50,605 bases of DNA from Halococcus saccharolyticus DSM 5350. GTDB lineage: Archaea > Halobacteriota > Halobacteria > Halobacteriales > Halococcaceae. The notes beneath the pieces were generated by a model. That model was not told the DNA's origin and searched no databases. It was given only the letters and a program-made list of their open reading frames with translations. The stretch lies in NCBI RefSeq assembly GCF_000336915.1, contig NZ_AOMD01000013.1, forward strand, positions 1-50,605. The letters run 5' to 3'. Of the stretch, positions 32,687 through 39,627 are shown in pieces (position 1 is the first letter of the stretch; every line of letters starts with the position of its first letter). Position numbers and translations under genes: made by a program.

Positions 32687-33100
32687 ATGAGTGATCGAGA
32701 GGCAAGCAGCGAGGCGCTCGGGCGACAGGCCGGCGCAGCGATCGGACAGCATTTCGGCGGTCTCGCGGGACGGGCCGTCGGCGAACTGCTCGCGACCGGA
32801 CTCGCCGGTGTCGGTGTAGCGACCGGCTCCACCGGTGGCGCTGCGGCCGACACGACGACCGACGATCGCGACGACACCACCCAGGGTGATGTGGACGAGG
32901 AAGGAAGCGAGACGACCGAAGAGCGCAACGAGGGCGATGAGAGCGACGCGGAGTCTGGACGACCATCCTCGCGTGAGGACCTCGATGCGATGTCCTATCG
33001 GGAGCTCCAGCAGCTCGCGAAGGAGGTCGACGTGACCGCGAATCTCGCGCGCGAAGAGATGGAAAACCGACTCGTCGAAACGCTGGATCTCGACGAGTAA
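32687..33100 (+). CDS. Glycine-zipper protein with SAP/Rho-N-like C-terminus, next to gvpO
   Basis: A 137-aa acidic protein of unknown function. Residues 9-29 form a glycine zipper, E-x2-GR-x2-G-x2-IG-x3-G-x3-GR, likely a membrane-active or self-associating helix. A 50-residue Asp/Thr/Glu linker follows. The C-terminus (98-132) carries DLDAMSYRELQQLA and continues as a SAP/Rho-N-like helix pair. The same zipper and the DxDxxSxxELQxLA motif recur in the protein at 36203, inside the gvp cluster. It ends 3 nt before the convergent gvpO stop. I infer a gas-vesicle or envelope-associated role. Confidence 0.6.
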   Translation: MSDREASSEALGRQAGAAIGQHFGGLAGRAVGELLATGLAGVGVATGSTGGAAADTTTDDRDDTTQGDVDEEGSETTEERNEGDESDAESGRPSSREDLDAMSYRELQQLAKEVDVTANLAREEMENRLVETLDLDE

Positions 33101-33103
33101 GCG

Positions 33104-33613
33104 CTATTCGAGCGTTTCGTCGTTGGTGTCTCCACGTCGGTACCGTCGGAGCCGGCGGTATCCTCTCACGTTGCCGTCGGCGTCGAGGTCGATCTCGTAC
33201 CGCCCGAGGATGTCTTGGGTGTCCGGGATCGAGTTCCGTTCGATCACCTCGACTGTGGAGTACCAGCCGTCGTCGTCGGCCCGGACTTCGGTGATCCCGT
33301 CGAGCGGGCGGCCGATCAGGTCCGCGGCCACATCTCGGACCTGGTTGCGGATGTCGATAATGCCGAGCCCGTTCCCGCTCGTTCCATCGTCGCTCGATCC
33401 GGCGTCCGTGTCGTTTCCGCTCTCGTCACTGCTATCTGCACCGTCGTCCGTGACGCTGTTGAGCCGCTCGTCGATCGCATCGAGGGCTCCGGTGCGGTCC
33501 TCGCCGTCGGTTTCGGCATCGCGGATCTCCTGGAGTGTCTCCGGGTCGTCGATCTCGTCGAGCTGGGCTTCGAGTTCGTCGATGGTGTGATCGCTGGGGT
33601 CGAGGTCGGCCAT
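33104..33613 (-). CDS. gvpO: Gas vesicle protein GvpO
   Basis: A 169-aa protein. The C-terminal ~85 residues are the GvpO domain: IRNQVRDVAADLIGRPLDGI, DGWYSTVEVIERNSIPD, ILGRYEIDLD and RGYRRLRRYRRG. GvpO is needed for vesicle formation and is thought to affect gvpA expression. The N-terminal half is an acidic helix (ELEAQLDEIDDPETL) plus a Ser/Asp-rich linker, longer than in the Halobacterium form. It lies 125 nt downstream of gvpA on the same strand; gvpC and gvpN, which lie between gvpA and gvpO elsewhere, are absent. Confidence 0.9.
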   Translation of the reverse strand: MADLDPSDHTIDELEAQLDEIDDPETLQEIRDAETDGEDRTGALDAIDERLNSVTDDGADSSDESGNDTDAGSSDDGTSGNGLGIIDIRNQVRDVAADLIGRPLDGITEVRADDDGWYSTVEVIERNSIPDTQDILGRYEIDLDADGNVRGYRRLRRYRRGDTNDETLE

Positions 33614-33738
33614 TGCTGTATGTGTCTCAGGGGTCGGTAATCAATCCCCGGCCCAGCACCGGCCGGCAGGACGGATCTCGATCCGGAGTGGTGCGGGAGG
33701 GATGACGGTCAGTTGGGAAGGCTGGCGGTCGGCGAGCG

Positions 33739-34071
33739 TTACTGCTCGGCCTCTTGTTCTTGCTCTTCGCCCGTCTCCTCGATCCGGACTTCGGGTTCGT
33801 CGGGTTCGGGCTGGACCATCGGGGACGTGCCGAGCTCGAGGTCTTTCAGGTCCTCGAGCTCGCCGGACTGGCTCGCCATTTCGAGCTTTGATATCTCCTT
33901 GCTGTAGTGGAGGAAGGTGTCCACCGACGCGACGACCACCCGTGCCTCGACGGTCAGGATCTCGATCCCGACGACCGACACCCGTGCCCAGATGTCGATG
34001 ACGATCCCCTTATCGAGGATGCGGTCGACTACTTCTGCGAGGCTCGCCGTACTCGGTCGTTCACTTGCCAT
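33739..34071 (-). CDS. gvpA: Gas vesicle major structural protein GvpA
   Basis: A 110-aa protein whose first ~65 residues match GvpA closely: [34 protein letters not shown] and VDTFLHY. It forms the ribs of the hollow vesicle. Known haloarchaeal GvpA proteins are about 76-81 aa. Here the C-terminus runs on for about 30 residues, rich in Glu/Pro/Gln (ending EEQEQEAEQ). It is divergent from gvpF across a 155-nt promoter region; a TATA-like CCATAAGG lies ~27 nt upstream. Confidence 0.95.
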   Translation of the reverse strand: MASERPSTASLAEVVDRILDKGIVIDIWARVSVVGIEILTVEARVVVASVDTFLHYSKEISKLEMASQSGELEDLKDLELGTSPMVQPEPDEPEVRIEETGEEQEQEAEQ

Positions 34072-34094
34072 GCCTCGACCCTTTGCCGGCTCCC

Positions 34095-34102
34095 CTTATG
34101 GG
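34095..34102 (-). promoter_or_regulatory. TATA-like box for gvpA
   Basis: Reading CCCATAAGG on the minus strand, centred about 27 nt before ATG 34071. Weak but the best match at the right spacing. Confidence 0.35.
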
Positions 34103-34172
34103 TGTTGGGGCTGCACCTGCCGTTGTCCCTCGGTTCTAGCCGCGAACTGCCTTCCAGCGCAGGCACCCATCT

Positions 34173-34202
34173 TTTAACGACTGGCGAACCAACCCTTTTG
34201 TA
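34173..34202 (+). promoter_or_regulatory. Putative gvpF promoter with GvpE-type upstream activating site
   Basis: A TATA-like CTTTTGTA (34195-34202) is centred ~27 nt before gvpF ATG 34227. Directly upstream, 34173-34192 reads TTTAACGA-N4-CGAACCAA. The GvpE activating site of Halobacterium/Haloferax, as I recall it, is TGAAACGG-N4-TGAACCAA. The match is 12 of 16 fixed bases with the same spacing and the same placement next to the promoter. No gvpE gene is in the window. Confidence 0.35.
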
Positions 34203-34226
34203 CGGACGAACGCGTCCAGGTACGCC

Positions 34227-34856
34227 ATGGCGAGCACACACCTCTACACGTACGGGATCACCGACGACGAAGTCGAGTTCGAGACCGAAGGCGTCGGCGA
34301 CGCGACCCGCGTGTACGCGGTCGAGCACGGTAGCCTCGCGGCGATCGTGAGCGACAGCGAGACGATGGAACCCGACCGAAGCGACGAGAACCTCCGAGCG
34401 CACGACGACGTGCTCCAGGAGCTCCTGTACCGCGACGGTGGCCGGACCGTGGTCCCGATGCAGTTCGGGATGGTGTTCAAGAACGCCCGCGCACTGAAAG
34501 GCGTCCTGCGCGGCGGTCGACGGGCGTTCCGGAAGGCGCTGAACGATGTCGAAGGCCGGGTCGAGCTGGGACTCAAGATCCTCGCCGACGAGGGCGCGAC
34601 GGTCGACCGTGAAGCGATCGCCGCATCGGTCGAGGAACGGCTCGGTCCGGTGAACGACGGTGAGGCCGATAACGGGCTGTTCAGCGACCGACTCGTACTC
34701 AATCGGTCGTACCTCGTCGAGCGGGACGACCGGGCGGCGTTCGACGAGGCCGTCGACGAGATCATCGACGAGTACGGCGAGGAGTTCACCGTGCAGTACA
34801 CCGGCCCGTGGGCACCGTACAGCTTCGTCGACATCGAGATCGGGGCTAAACGGTGA
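34227..34856 (+). CDS. gvpF: Gas vesicle protein GvpF
   Basis: A 209-aa GvpF/GvpL family protein. It begins LYTYGITDDEVEFE and shows MQFGMVFKNARALKG in the middle and VQYTGPWAPYSFVDIEI at the C-terminus, the family's conserved TGPWxPYxF motif. In Halobacterium GvpF binds GvpA and is thought to chaperone early assembly. First gene of the plus-strand gvp operon; gvpG starts 1 nt after its stop. Confidence 0.93.
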   Translation: MASTHLYTYGITDDEVEFETEGVGDATRVYAVEHGSLAAIVSDSETMEPDRSDENLRAHDDVLQELLYRDGGRTVVPMQFGMVFKNARALKGVLRGGRRAFRKALNDVEGRVELGLKILADEGATVDREAIAASVEERLGPVNDGEADNGLFSDRLVLNRSYLVERDDRAAFDEAVDEIIDEYGEEFTVQYTGPWAPYSFVDIEIGAKR

Positions 34857-34857
34857 G

Positions 34858-35109
34858 ATGTTCGTCGTCGACGACCTCCTCGTGCGGCCGTTCGTCTCGC
34901 TGCTCAACGTGGTCCACGCGATGGCGATCGAAGAGCTGTACGATACCGAGGCGATCCGCGACGACATCAAGGAGAACCGACTGCTGTTCGAGATCGGCGA
35001 GCGCTCCCGTGAGGAGTACGAGGAGCGCCGAACCCGACTCGAACGACAGCTCGATGTGGCCGAACAGGCACGCGAGAACCTCCAAGGGAAAGTCGAGATC
35101 AAACGATGA
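34858..35109 (+). CDS. gvpG: Gas vesicle protein GvpG
   Basis: An 83-aa protein: FVVDDLLVRPFVSLLNVVHA and YDTEAIRDDIKENRLLFEIGE, followed by a charged coiled coil (EEYEERRTRLERQL). This matches the short GvpG family in length and order. It is one of the minor proteins required for vesicle formation. ATG 34858 gives the family start; it overlaps gvpH by 4 nt. Confidence 0.9.
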   Translation: MFVVDDLLVRPFVSLLNVVHAMAIEELYDTEAIRDDIKENRLLFEIGERSREEYEERRTRLERQLDVAEQARENLQGKVEIKR

Positions 35110-35573
35110 GTGAGAAATCCATCGGCGGACTGATCCGAACAGCACTCCGCGACGCGCTCGAAGCGGCCGCCGACGCGGACGAGGACGGGCGCGCGCGGAG
35201 AACCGGCAGCGTCACCGACGGCAAGCGGCGTGCGGAGTACGGGATCACGGTCGGGACCATCAGGCCCGGCGAAGTCCCGAGCACCACCGAGGAATCCCGG
35301 ACGGCCGCCCTCGAAACGACCGACACCGAGTACGCCACCAGCGTCCGACGCGCCGAGGACGGTCTCGTGGTCACAGCCGACCTGCCGGAGATCGATCCGG
35401 AGGGTCTCGCCGCCGGCGTCACCGACGACTCGCGGACGCTCCTGATCGCCGACGACGACCGACTGCTCACCAGAGTCGACCTGCCCGAGGGCGAGTTCGC
35501 CGTCGACGGCGCGTCGTACAACAACGCGGTGCTCGAAGTGTATCTCCGCCCAACCGAGGACACGAAACAATGA
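35106..35573 (+). CDS. gvpH: Gas vesicle protein GvpH (Hsp20-like)
   Basis: A 155-aa protein. The C-terminal half is Hsp20/alpha-crystallin-like: EDGLVVTADLPEIDPEGLAA, SRTLLIADDDRLLTRVDLP and YNNAVLEVYL. The N-terminal region (IGGLIRTALRDALEAA, then YGITVGTIRPG) is as in GvpH. GvpH stabilises vesicles and interacts with GvpI in Halobacterium but is not essential there. The stop overlaps the next gene's start by 4 nt. Confidence 0.85.
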   Translation: MSEKSIGGLIRTALRDALEAAADADEDGRARRTGSVTDGKRRAEYGITVGTIRPGEVPSTTEESRTAALETTDTEYATSVRRAEDGLVVTADLPEIDPEGLAAGVTDDSRTLLIADDDRLLTRVDLPEGEFAVDGASYNNAVLEVYLRPTEDTKQ

Positions 35574-36187
35574 CAGACGACTCCGACGCCACGGCCGGTC
35601 GATCGACGGACGAACGCACCGACGTCTCGGCCGATAGGATACCGACGGAGCCGCCGATCGTGCTGCCCGACGGCGGGGAGGAAGAATCCGAAAGCGGGGG
35701 AACCGAGGGGGACGAGGAAAGCGAAAACGGGGACACTCCGGAAAAAAGCGCACAGGGCGAACGCGACGCCGACGGGGAGGGGACGAGTCTGCTGTATCTC
35801 GACCTGAGCGGGCTGTTCGTCGACCTGCTCGGGGTCGAGATCGAACTGAACCGGGTCGAACTCGACCTCTCGGCCGTTCCGGGTCCGGGGAACCTCCTCG
35901 GAAACCTGCTGTCGCAGGTCGTGGGGCTCCTTGACGACGTCGCGGGAGCGATCGGCGACCTCGTTCCCGAAGGTGGGCTCAGCCCCGGCAACCTGCTGCC
36001 GGAGATCGAGATTCCATCGACGTCCGACGTGCTCTTCGGTGCGGTCAACGTCGTCCTCGATGCACTCCTCGACGCGCTCGGCGACGACGAAACAGCCGCA
36101 GACGACGATGATGGAACCGACGGCGACGAGAACGGAGAAGCGGACGACGAACGCGAGGCGAACGAAGACGACACCGAGGACGACTGA
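35570..36187 (+). CDS. Gas-vesicle-cluster protein with LDLLG / PGPGNLLGNLL block
   Basis: A 205-aa protein of unknown function. Acidic, disordered ends (1-70 and 172-205) flank an amphipathic core. The core reads LLYLDLSGLFVDLLGVEIE (75-92), VELDLSAVPGPGNLLGNLL (96-114), then VVGLLDDVAGAIGDLV and VLFGAVNVVLDALLDALG. The block LDLLGLxxxLxxxxLDxxAxPGxGNLLGNLL, in my memory, recurs in assorted haloarchaeal and bacterial hypothetical proteins. It lies between gvpH (4-nt overlap) and another non-canonical gene. As I recall, the soda-lake species Natronorubrum vacuolatum has extra genes gvpX-Z in this slot; this may be one of them. Confidence 0.65.
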   Translation: MTDDSDATAGRSTDERTDVSADRIPTEPPIVLPDGGEEESESGGTEGDEESENGDTPEKSAQGERDADGEGTSLLYLDLSGLFVDLLGVEIELNRVELDLSAVPGPGNLLGNLLSQVVGLLDDVAGAIGDLVPEGGLSPGNLLPEIEIPSTSDVLFGAVNVVLDALLDALGDDETAADDDDGTDGDENGEADDEREANEDDTEDD

Positions 36188-36202
36188 CAGCCACGATCAC
36201 CC

Positions 36203-36691
36203 ATGAGCCAACGAGACGAAACCGCGGAAAAGATCTCGGAACTGAAAGCACAGCTCGGCTCCGACGGGGGCATGAGCGGGCTCCTCGACAGCGGTACCGA
36301 CGACACTGCCGAGAGCGACACCGCTGAAGACGAATCGGACGCCCCGGATACCACGACGTCGGGCAGTGCCGATCTCCCCGAAATCGGCGAATCGGTCGGC
36401 CGAACGCTCGGTGGGCTGATCGGTCGTCGACTGGGCGAGGCGATCGGTCGGGAGTTCGAACTCGACGAACGGATGGTCACGATGGCGATGAGCTATCTCG
36501 ACACGATGGAGGACGGAGAGGGGATCGAGCGTCTCGTCGGGAGTTCGGCCGACGAGACCGACGAGGAAACCGAAGCGGACACCGATTCCTCGGAGCTGTC
36601 CGACGACTTCGACGAACTGTCGACCCAGGAGCTCCAGTCGCTGGCCGATCAGCTGATGGACGAACTCGAAGCACGCTCGGAGGACGGATGA
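36203..36691 (+). CDS. Glycine-zipper protein inside the gvp cluster
   Basis: A 162-aa acidic protein. A short N-terminal helix (ETAEKISELKAQL) and an acidic linker precede a glycine zipper at 63-83, E-x2-GR-x2-G-x2-IG-x3-G-x3-GR, then a methionine-rich helix (ERMVTMAMSYLDTME). The C-terminus has DFDELSTQELQSLADQL (135-151). Zipper and tail motif both match the protein at 32687 at the edge of the cluster. No gvp family that I recognise has this layout. It is in the operon: 15 nt after the previous stop and 4 nt before the next start. Confidence 0.65.
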   Translation: MSQRDETAEKISELKAQLGSDGGMSGLLDSGTDDTAESDTAEDESDAPDTTTSGSADLPEIGESVGRTLGGLIGRRLGEAIGREFELDERMVTMAMSYLDTMEDGEGIERLVGSSADETDEETEADTDSSELSDDFDELSTQELQSLADQLMDELEARSEDG

Positions 36692-36695
36692 GGCC

Positions 36696-37664
36696 GTGAG
36701 CGATCAGTCGACTGCCGACAGCGAGGCGTCCGAGGGCGTCGAGGAGACGCTCGACGAGCTGTCCGAGACAGTCGAAAAAACGGACGAAGGCGACAGCAAG
36801 GGTAAGGACGCGGGAGACGAAATCGCCAATATCGACGCCTTGATCGATCGGGCGATGGACGACATCGAGGCGCTACTCACCGCTCACGAAAGCGACGATC
36901 CTTTCGAGGAGGTCCGCGAGGACCTTGACGATCTCATCGCGGTCATCGAGGAGATCGAGGAGCTCCTCGAAACGATCGATCTCACCGATCTCCCCGAGGC
37001 CGTCGATGTCTCGGAGTTGCCGGCCGCAATCGAGGCGGGCGAGGTTCCCAATGCGATCGCCGAGGGCGATCCCGGCGAGGCTGTCAAGTATCGCAAGCTC
37101 CTCCAGATCGTCGAACTCGGCGAACTCTGGAACGCAGTCGATGTCCGTGAGTTCTGGCGGAACAAACGCGAACTCGACGATGCCGCCGCCGACGTGACCG
37201 ATAGCGGGGACGACGAGAACGGTCCGATCGAGAAGCTCCGTTCCCTCGGTGGTGACGATAGGGACGACAGCGATACCGACGCCGGTGGTGAGAGTAGCGA
37301 AAGCGTGGCCGGCACCGAAGGCGGTATGGAACGTGACGACATCGAAGTGCCGTCCGAGACGATCCAGCAGCGGGTCCAATCGAAGCTCAGCGACGCCGTC
37401 GGGGAGTTCAGAGAGAGCTTGCTCGACAGCAGAGAACGGATCGAAGCGCTCAAAGAGGAAAACGAGGCCCGAACCGGGGACGTCGAACAGCCCGACTCGC
37501 GGAACCCGACGGCTTATTCCTCGATCCCGAGTACACGAACCGACATGAGTGGCACGACGGCGTTTTCGACGGTGCCCGAGGAGACCCGGTACTCGTCGGC
37601 CCCGAACCGGCCGCGGCTCTACGGATCGCGCCTCGACCGGGCGGCGGAGGAGCACGATGAGTGA
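36696..37664 (+). CDS. Gas-vesicle-cluster protein in the gvpI position (322 aa)
   Basis: Starts at GTG 36696, 4 nt after the previous stop. The N-terminal ~60 residues are acidic. A helical section (DDLIAVIEEIEELLETIDLTDLPEAVD, split here as DDLIAVIEEIEELL and LPEAVDVSELPAAIEAG) leads to LLQIVELGELWNAVDVREFW. A second acidic linker precedes a coiled coil (SKLSDAVGEFRESLLDSRER). The last ~50 residues are Ser/Pro/Arg-rich: NPTAYSSIPSTRTD, FSTVPEETRYSSAPNRP. Known GvpI is ~140 aa and precedes gvpJ, so this may be GvpI with a large N-terminal extension, or an unrelated gvpX-Z-type protein. It overlaps gvpJ by 8 nt. Confidence 0.6.
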   Translation: MSDQSTADSEASEGVEETLDELSETVEKTDEGDSKGKDAGDEIANIDALIDRAMDDIEALLTAHESDDPFEEVREDLDDLIAVIEEIEELLETIDLTDLPEAVDVSELPAAIEAGEVPNAIAEGDPGEAVKYRKLLQIVELGELWNAVDVREFWRNKRELDDAAADVTDSGDDENGPIEKLRSLGGDDRDDSDTDAGGESSESVAGTEGGMERDDIEVPSETIQQRVQSKLSDAVGEFRESLLDSRERIEALKEENEARTGDVEQPDSRNPTAYSSIPSTRTDMSGTTAFSTVPEETRYSSAPNRPRLYGSRLDRAAEEHDE

Positions 37665-38145
37665 GCGTGGCGGTCCGACACGGCGAAGCGACAGTCTCGC
37701 GGACGTCGTCGAGATGTTGCTCGACAAGGGCGTCGTGATCAACGCCGACATCGCGGTTTCGGTCGGTGATACCGAACTCCTCGGCGTCCAGCTCCGAGCG
37801 GCACTCGCCTCCTTCGAGACCGCCGCGGAATATGGACTAGAGTTCCCCGACGGAACGGACATGCGCCGGGTCGAGGCGGCCTCGGACCGGACGCCGGTCG
37901 AGGAACTCGACGACGAGCGTGACGAGCCGGTAATCAACGAGAGCGGGTCGTGGCTCTCCGAACCGCCGATCACGAGCGACGAGAGCGAATCCGACGACCA
38001 CGCGAAGCCACCCTCACAGCCCGGCGTCGGTGCGAGACCGCGGGTCGGCGAACGCTCCGATGTCGAGACCGACGAGAACGAGGACGGCGACGATGGCGAT
38101 GACGAACCGGACGAAACCGGCGAGGGCAGCGATGACGAAGATTGA
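37657..38145 (+). CDS. gvpJ: Gas vesicle protein GvpJ
   Basis: A 162-aa GvpA-related minor protein. The core (12-70) reads SLADVVEMLLDKGVVINADI, SVGDTELLGVQLRAALASFE and EYGLEFP, the GvpJ version of the GvpA fold. The remaining ~90 residues are an acidic Asp/Glu/Ser-rich tail, longer than in Halobacterium GvpJ. GvpJ is thought to help shape the vesicle tips or nucleate assembly. It overlaps the previous gene by 8 nt and gvpK by 14 nt. Confidence 0.92.
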   Translation: MSERGGPTRRSDSLADVVEMLLDKGVVINADIAVSVGDTELLGVQLRAALASFETAAEYGLEFPDGTDMRRVEAASDRTPVEELDDERDEPVINESGSWLSEPPITSDESESDDHAKPPSQPGVGARPRVGERSDVETDENEDGDDGDDEPDETGEGSDDED

Positions 38146-38455
38146 TCTCGACGGCGACGACGCCGCCGACGGGCTGATGACGCTGGTGCTCGCTGTCATC
38201 GAGATCCTCGTCGACGCGCTCGAACGCGAAGCGATCCGCCGGATGGAGTCTGGCGAGCTGACCGACGAGGAGGTCGAACGCCTCGGCACACAGCTCGCGG
38301 CGGTCGAAGAAGAGATCGACCGACTCGAAGCCGAGGCGGAGGTATCCGAACCGGTCGACGACCTCCGCGGCGAACTCGACGAGCTCGTCACCGATCTCGT
38401 CCATCGGGCGCACGAGTCCGACCGGGCCGAGCAGGGCGTGATTCGGGATGAGTGA
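38132..38455 (+). CDS. gvpK: Gas vesicle protein GvpK
   Basis: A 107-aa protein: MTKIDLDGDDAADGLMTLVL, VIEILVDALEREAIRRMESG, LTDEEVERLGTQLAAVEEEI and LRGELDELVTDLV. This matches the GvpK family over its full length. It is required for vesicle formation; the molecular role is unclear. ATG 38132 begins the conserved sequence; it overlaps gvpJ by 14 nt and gvpL by 8 nt. Confidence 0.92.
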   Translation: MTKIDLDGDDAADGLMTLVLAVIEILVDALEREAIRRMESGELTDEEVERLGTQLAAVEEEIDRLEAEAEVSEPVDDLRGELDELVTDLVHRAHESDRAEQGVIRDE

Positions 38456-39275
38456 GTCGGCGAACGAGTTCGAGACCGGACGGTATCTCTACTGTGTCGT
38501 GACCGTCGACGACGAGACGACTACCGGCGAGGAACTCGCACGGACGGGTGTCGACGACGAACCAGTGTATCTCGTCGTCGAGGACGATCTCGGTGCGGTG
38601 GTCCACGCCTGCGACGCACTCTACGACGCTGCCGACCCCGACGTGGTCCGAAAGTGGCTCCTCGATCACCAGGCAACGATCGATGCGGCGGGCGAGCGCT
38701 TCGGGACGCCGTTGCCGTTCCAGTTCGACACTATACTGACCGGCGACGACGACCGCGTGCGCGAGTGGCTCACCGAGGAATCGGCAACGCTCACGCCCCA
38801 TCTCGATGCGCTCGCGGACCACTGGGAGTACCGAGTCGAAGTCAGTCGAGACGACGCGGTTCTCGACGAGGACCTCACGGCCGACGACGATCGTCTCGCA
38901 GAGCTCGCCGATCGGATCGAGTCGGCGGGCGAGGGGACTGCCCATCTCCTCGAAACTCAGTACGAACAGCGCCTCGACGAACTCCGTCACGAGCGCCAGG
39001 CCGAGCGAACGCGGGAACTGGCCGAACGACTCGAACCGCACGCCAGCGAGGTTCGAGAACTCTCACCCGAGCGTTCGACGACGCTCGACGACGATACGAA
39101 CGATGACGATGCTGGGGGGGCGACTACCCAGGCACGTGCCTCGGTGCTGGCTCACGAGTCAGACGAGGAGGTGATCGGTGACGTGCTCGACGAGGTGGCG
39201 GCCGAGTCAGGTGTCGAGGTGCGCTTCACTGGGCCGTGGCCACCGTACACGTTCGCCCCGACGTTCGACGAATGA
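38448..39275 (+). CDS. gvpL: Gas vesicle protein GvpL
   Basis: A 275-aa GvpF/GvpL family protein. It opens GRYLYCVVTVDD, has PLPFQFDTILTGDDDRVREW at the mid domain, and ends VEVRFTGPWPPYTFAP, the family's TGPWPPYxF motif. A helical region (TQYEQRLDELRHERQAERTR) and an Asp/Glu/Thr linker separate the two lobes. GvpL binds many other Gvp proteins in Halobacterium. It overlaps gvpM by 4 nt. Confidence 0.92.
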   Translation: MSESANEFETGRYLYCVVTVDDETTTGEELARTGVDDEPVYLVVEDDLGAVVHACDALYDAADPDVVRKWLLDHQATIDAAGERFGTPLPFQFDTILTGDDDRVREWLTEESATLTPHLDALADHWEYRVEVSRDDAVLDEDLTADDDRLAELADRIESAGEGTAHLLETQYEQRLDELRHERQAERTRELAERLEPHASEVRELSPERSTTLDDDTNDDDAGGATTQARASVLAHESDEEVIGDVLDEVAAESGVEVRFTGPWPPYTFAPTFDE

Positions 39276-39589
39276 AGCCATCGAAACCAGAGAACGGCGC
39301 GGTGGTCGACCTCGTGGACGCGATCCTCCGTGACGGGGTCGTGCTCCAGGCCGACGTCATCATCTCGGTCGCCGACGTCCCGCTGATCGGGTTGAAACTC
39401 CGCGCCGCACTCGCGGGGATGGATACGATGACCGAGTACGGCATCTTCGAGGAGTGGGACGTGACGCACCGTCGTCGGGCGCGCGACGACACACGACAGT
39501 CCTCGTTCGCCGCATCCGAGCGCACCCCGATCGACGCCGAGCAGGCGAACACGGACAGCCAGGACACGAACGCGGAAACCGACGAATAA
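39272..39589 (+). CDS. gvpM: Gas vesicle protein GvpM
   Basis: A 105-aa GvpA-related protein. The core reads AVVDLVDAILRDGVVLQADV, ISVADVPLIGLKLRAALAG and MTEYGIFEEWD. The last ~35 residues are hydrophilic (ending NTDSQDTNAETDE). In Halobacterium GvpM is about 84 aa, so this one too has an extended tail. Last gene of the plus-strand gvp operon. It is convergent with a lipoprotein gene across 38 nt. Confidence 0.92.
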   Translation: MKPSKPENGAVVDLVDAILRDGVVLQADVIISVADVPLIGLKLRAALAGMDTMTEYGIFEEWDVTHRRRARDDTRQSSFAASERTPIDAEQANTDSQDTNAETDE

Positions 39590-39627
39590 CGGAGATACAC
39601 GGTCGATACCGTCGCCGAACGACCGCT

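Noticed and set aside
33614-33738. A missed gvpN or gvpC between gvpA and gvpO
   Set aside because: The gap is 125 nt and has no reading frame; neither gene could fit.
34029-35753. 574-codon open frame antisense to gvpF-gvpG-gvpH
   Set aside because: Covers three real gvp genes on the other strand and has no family similarity.
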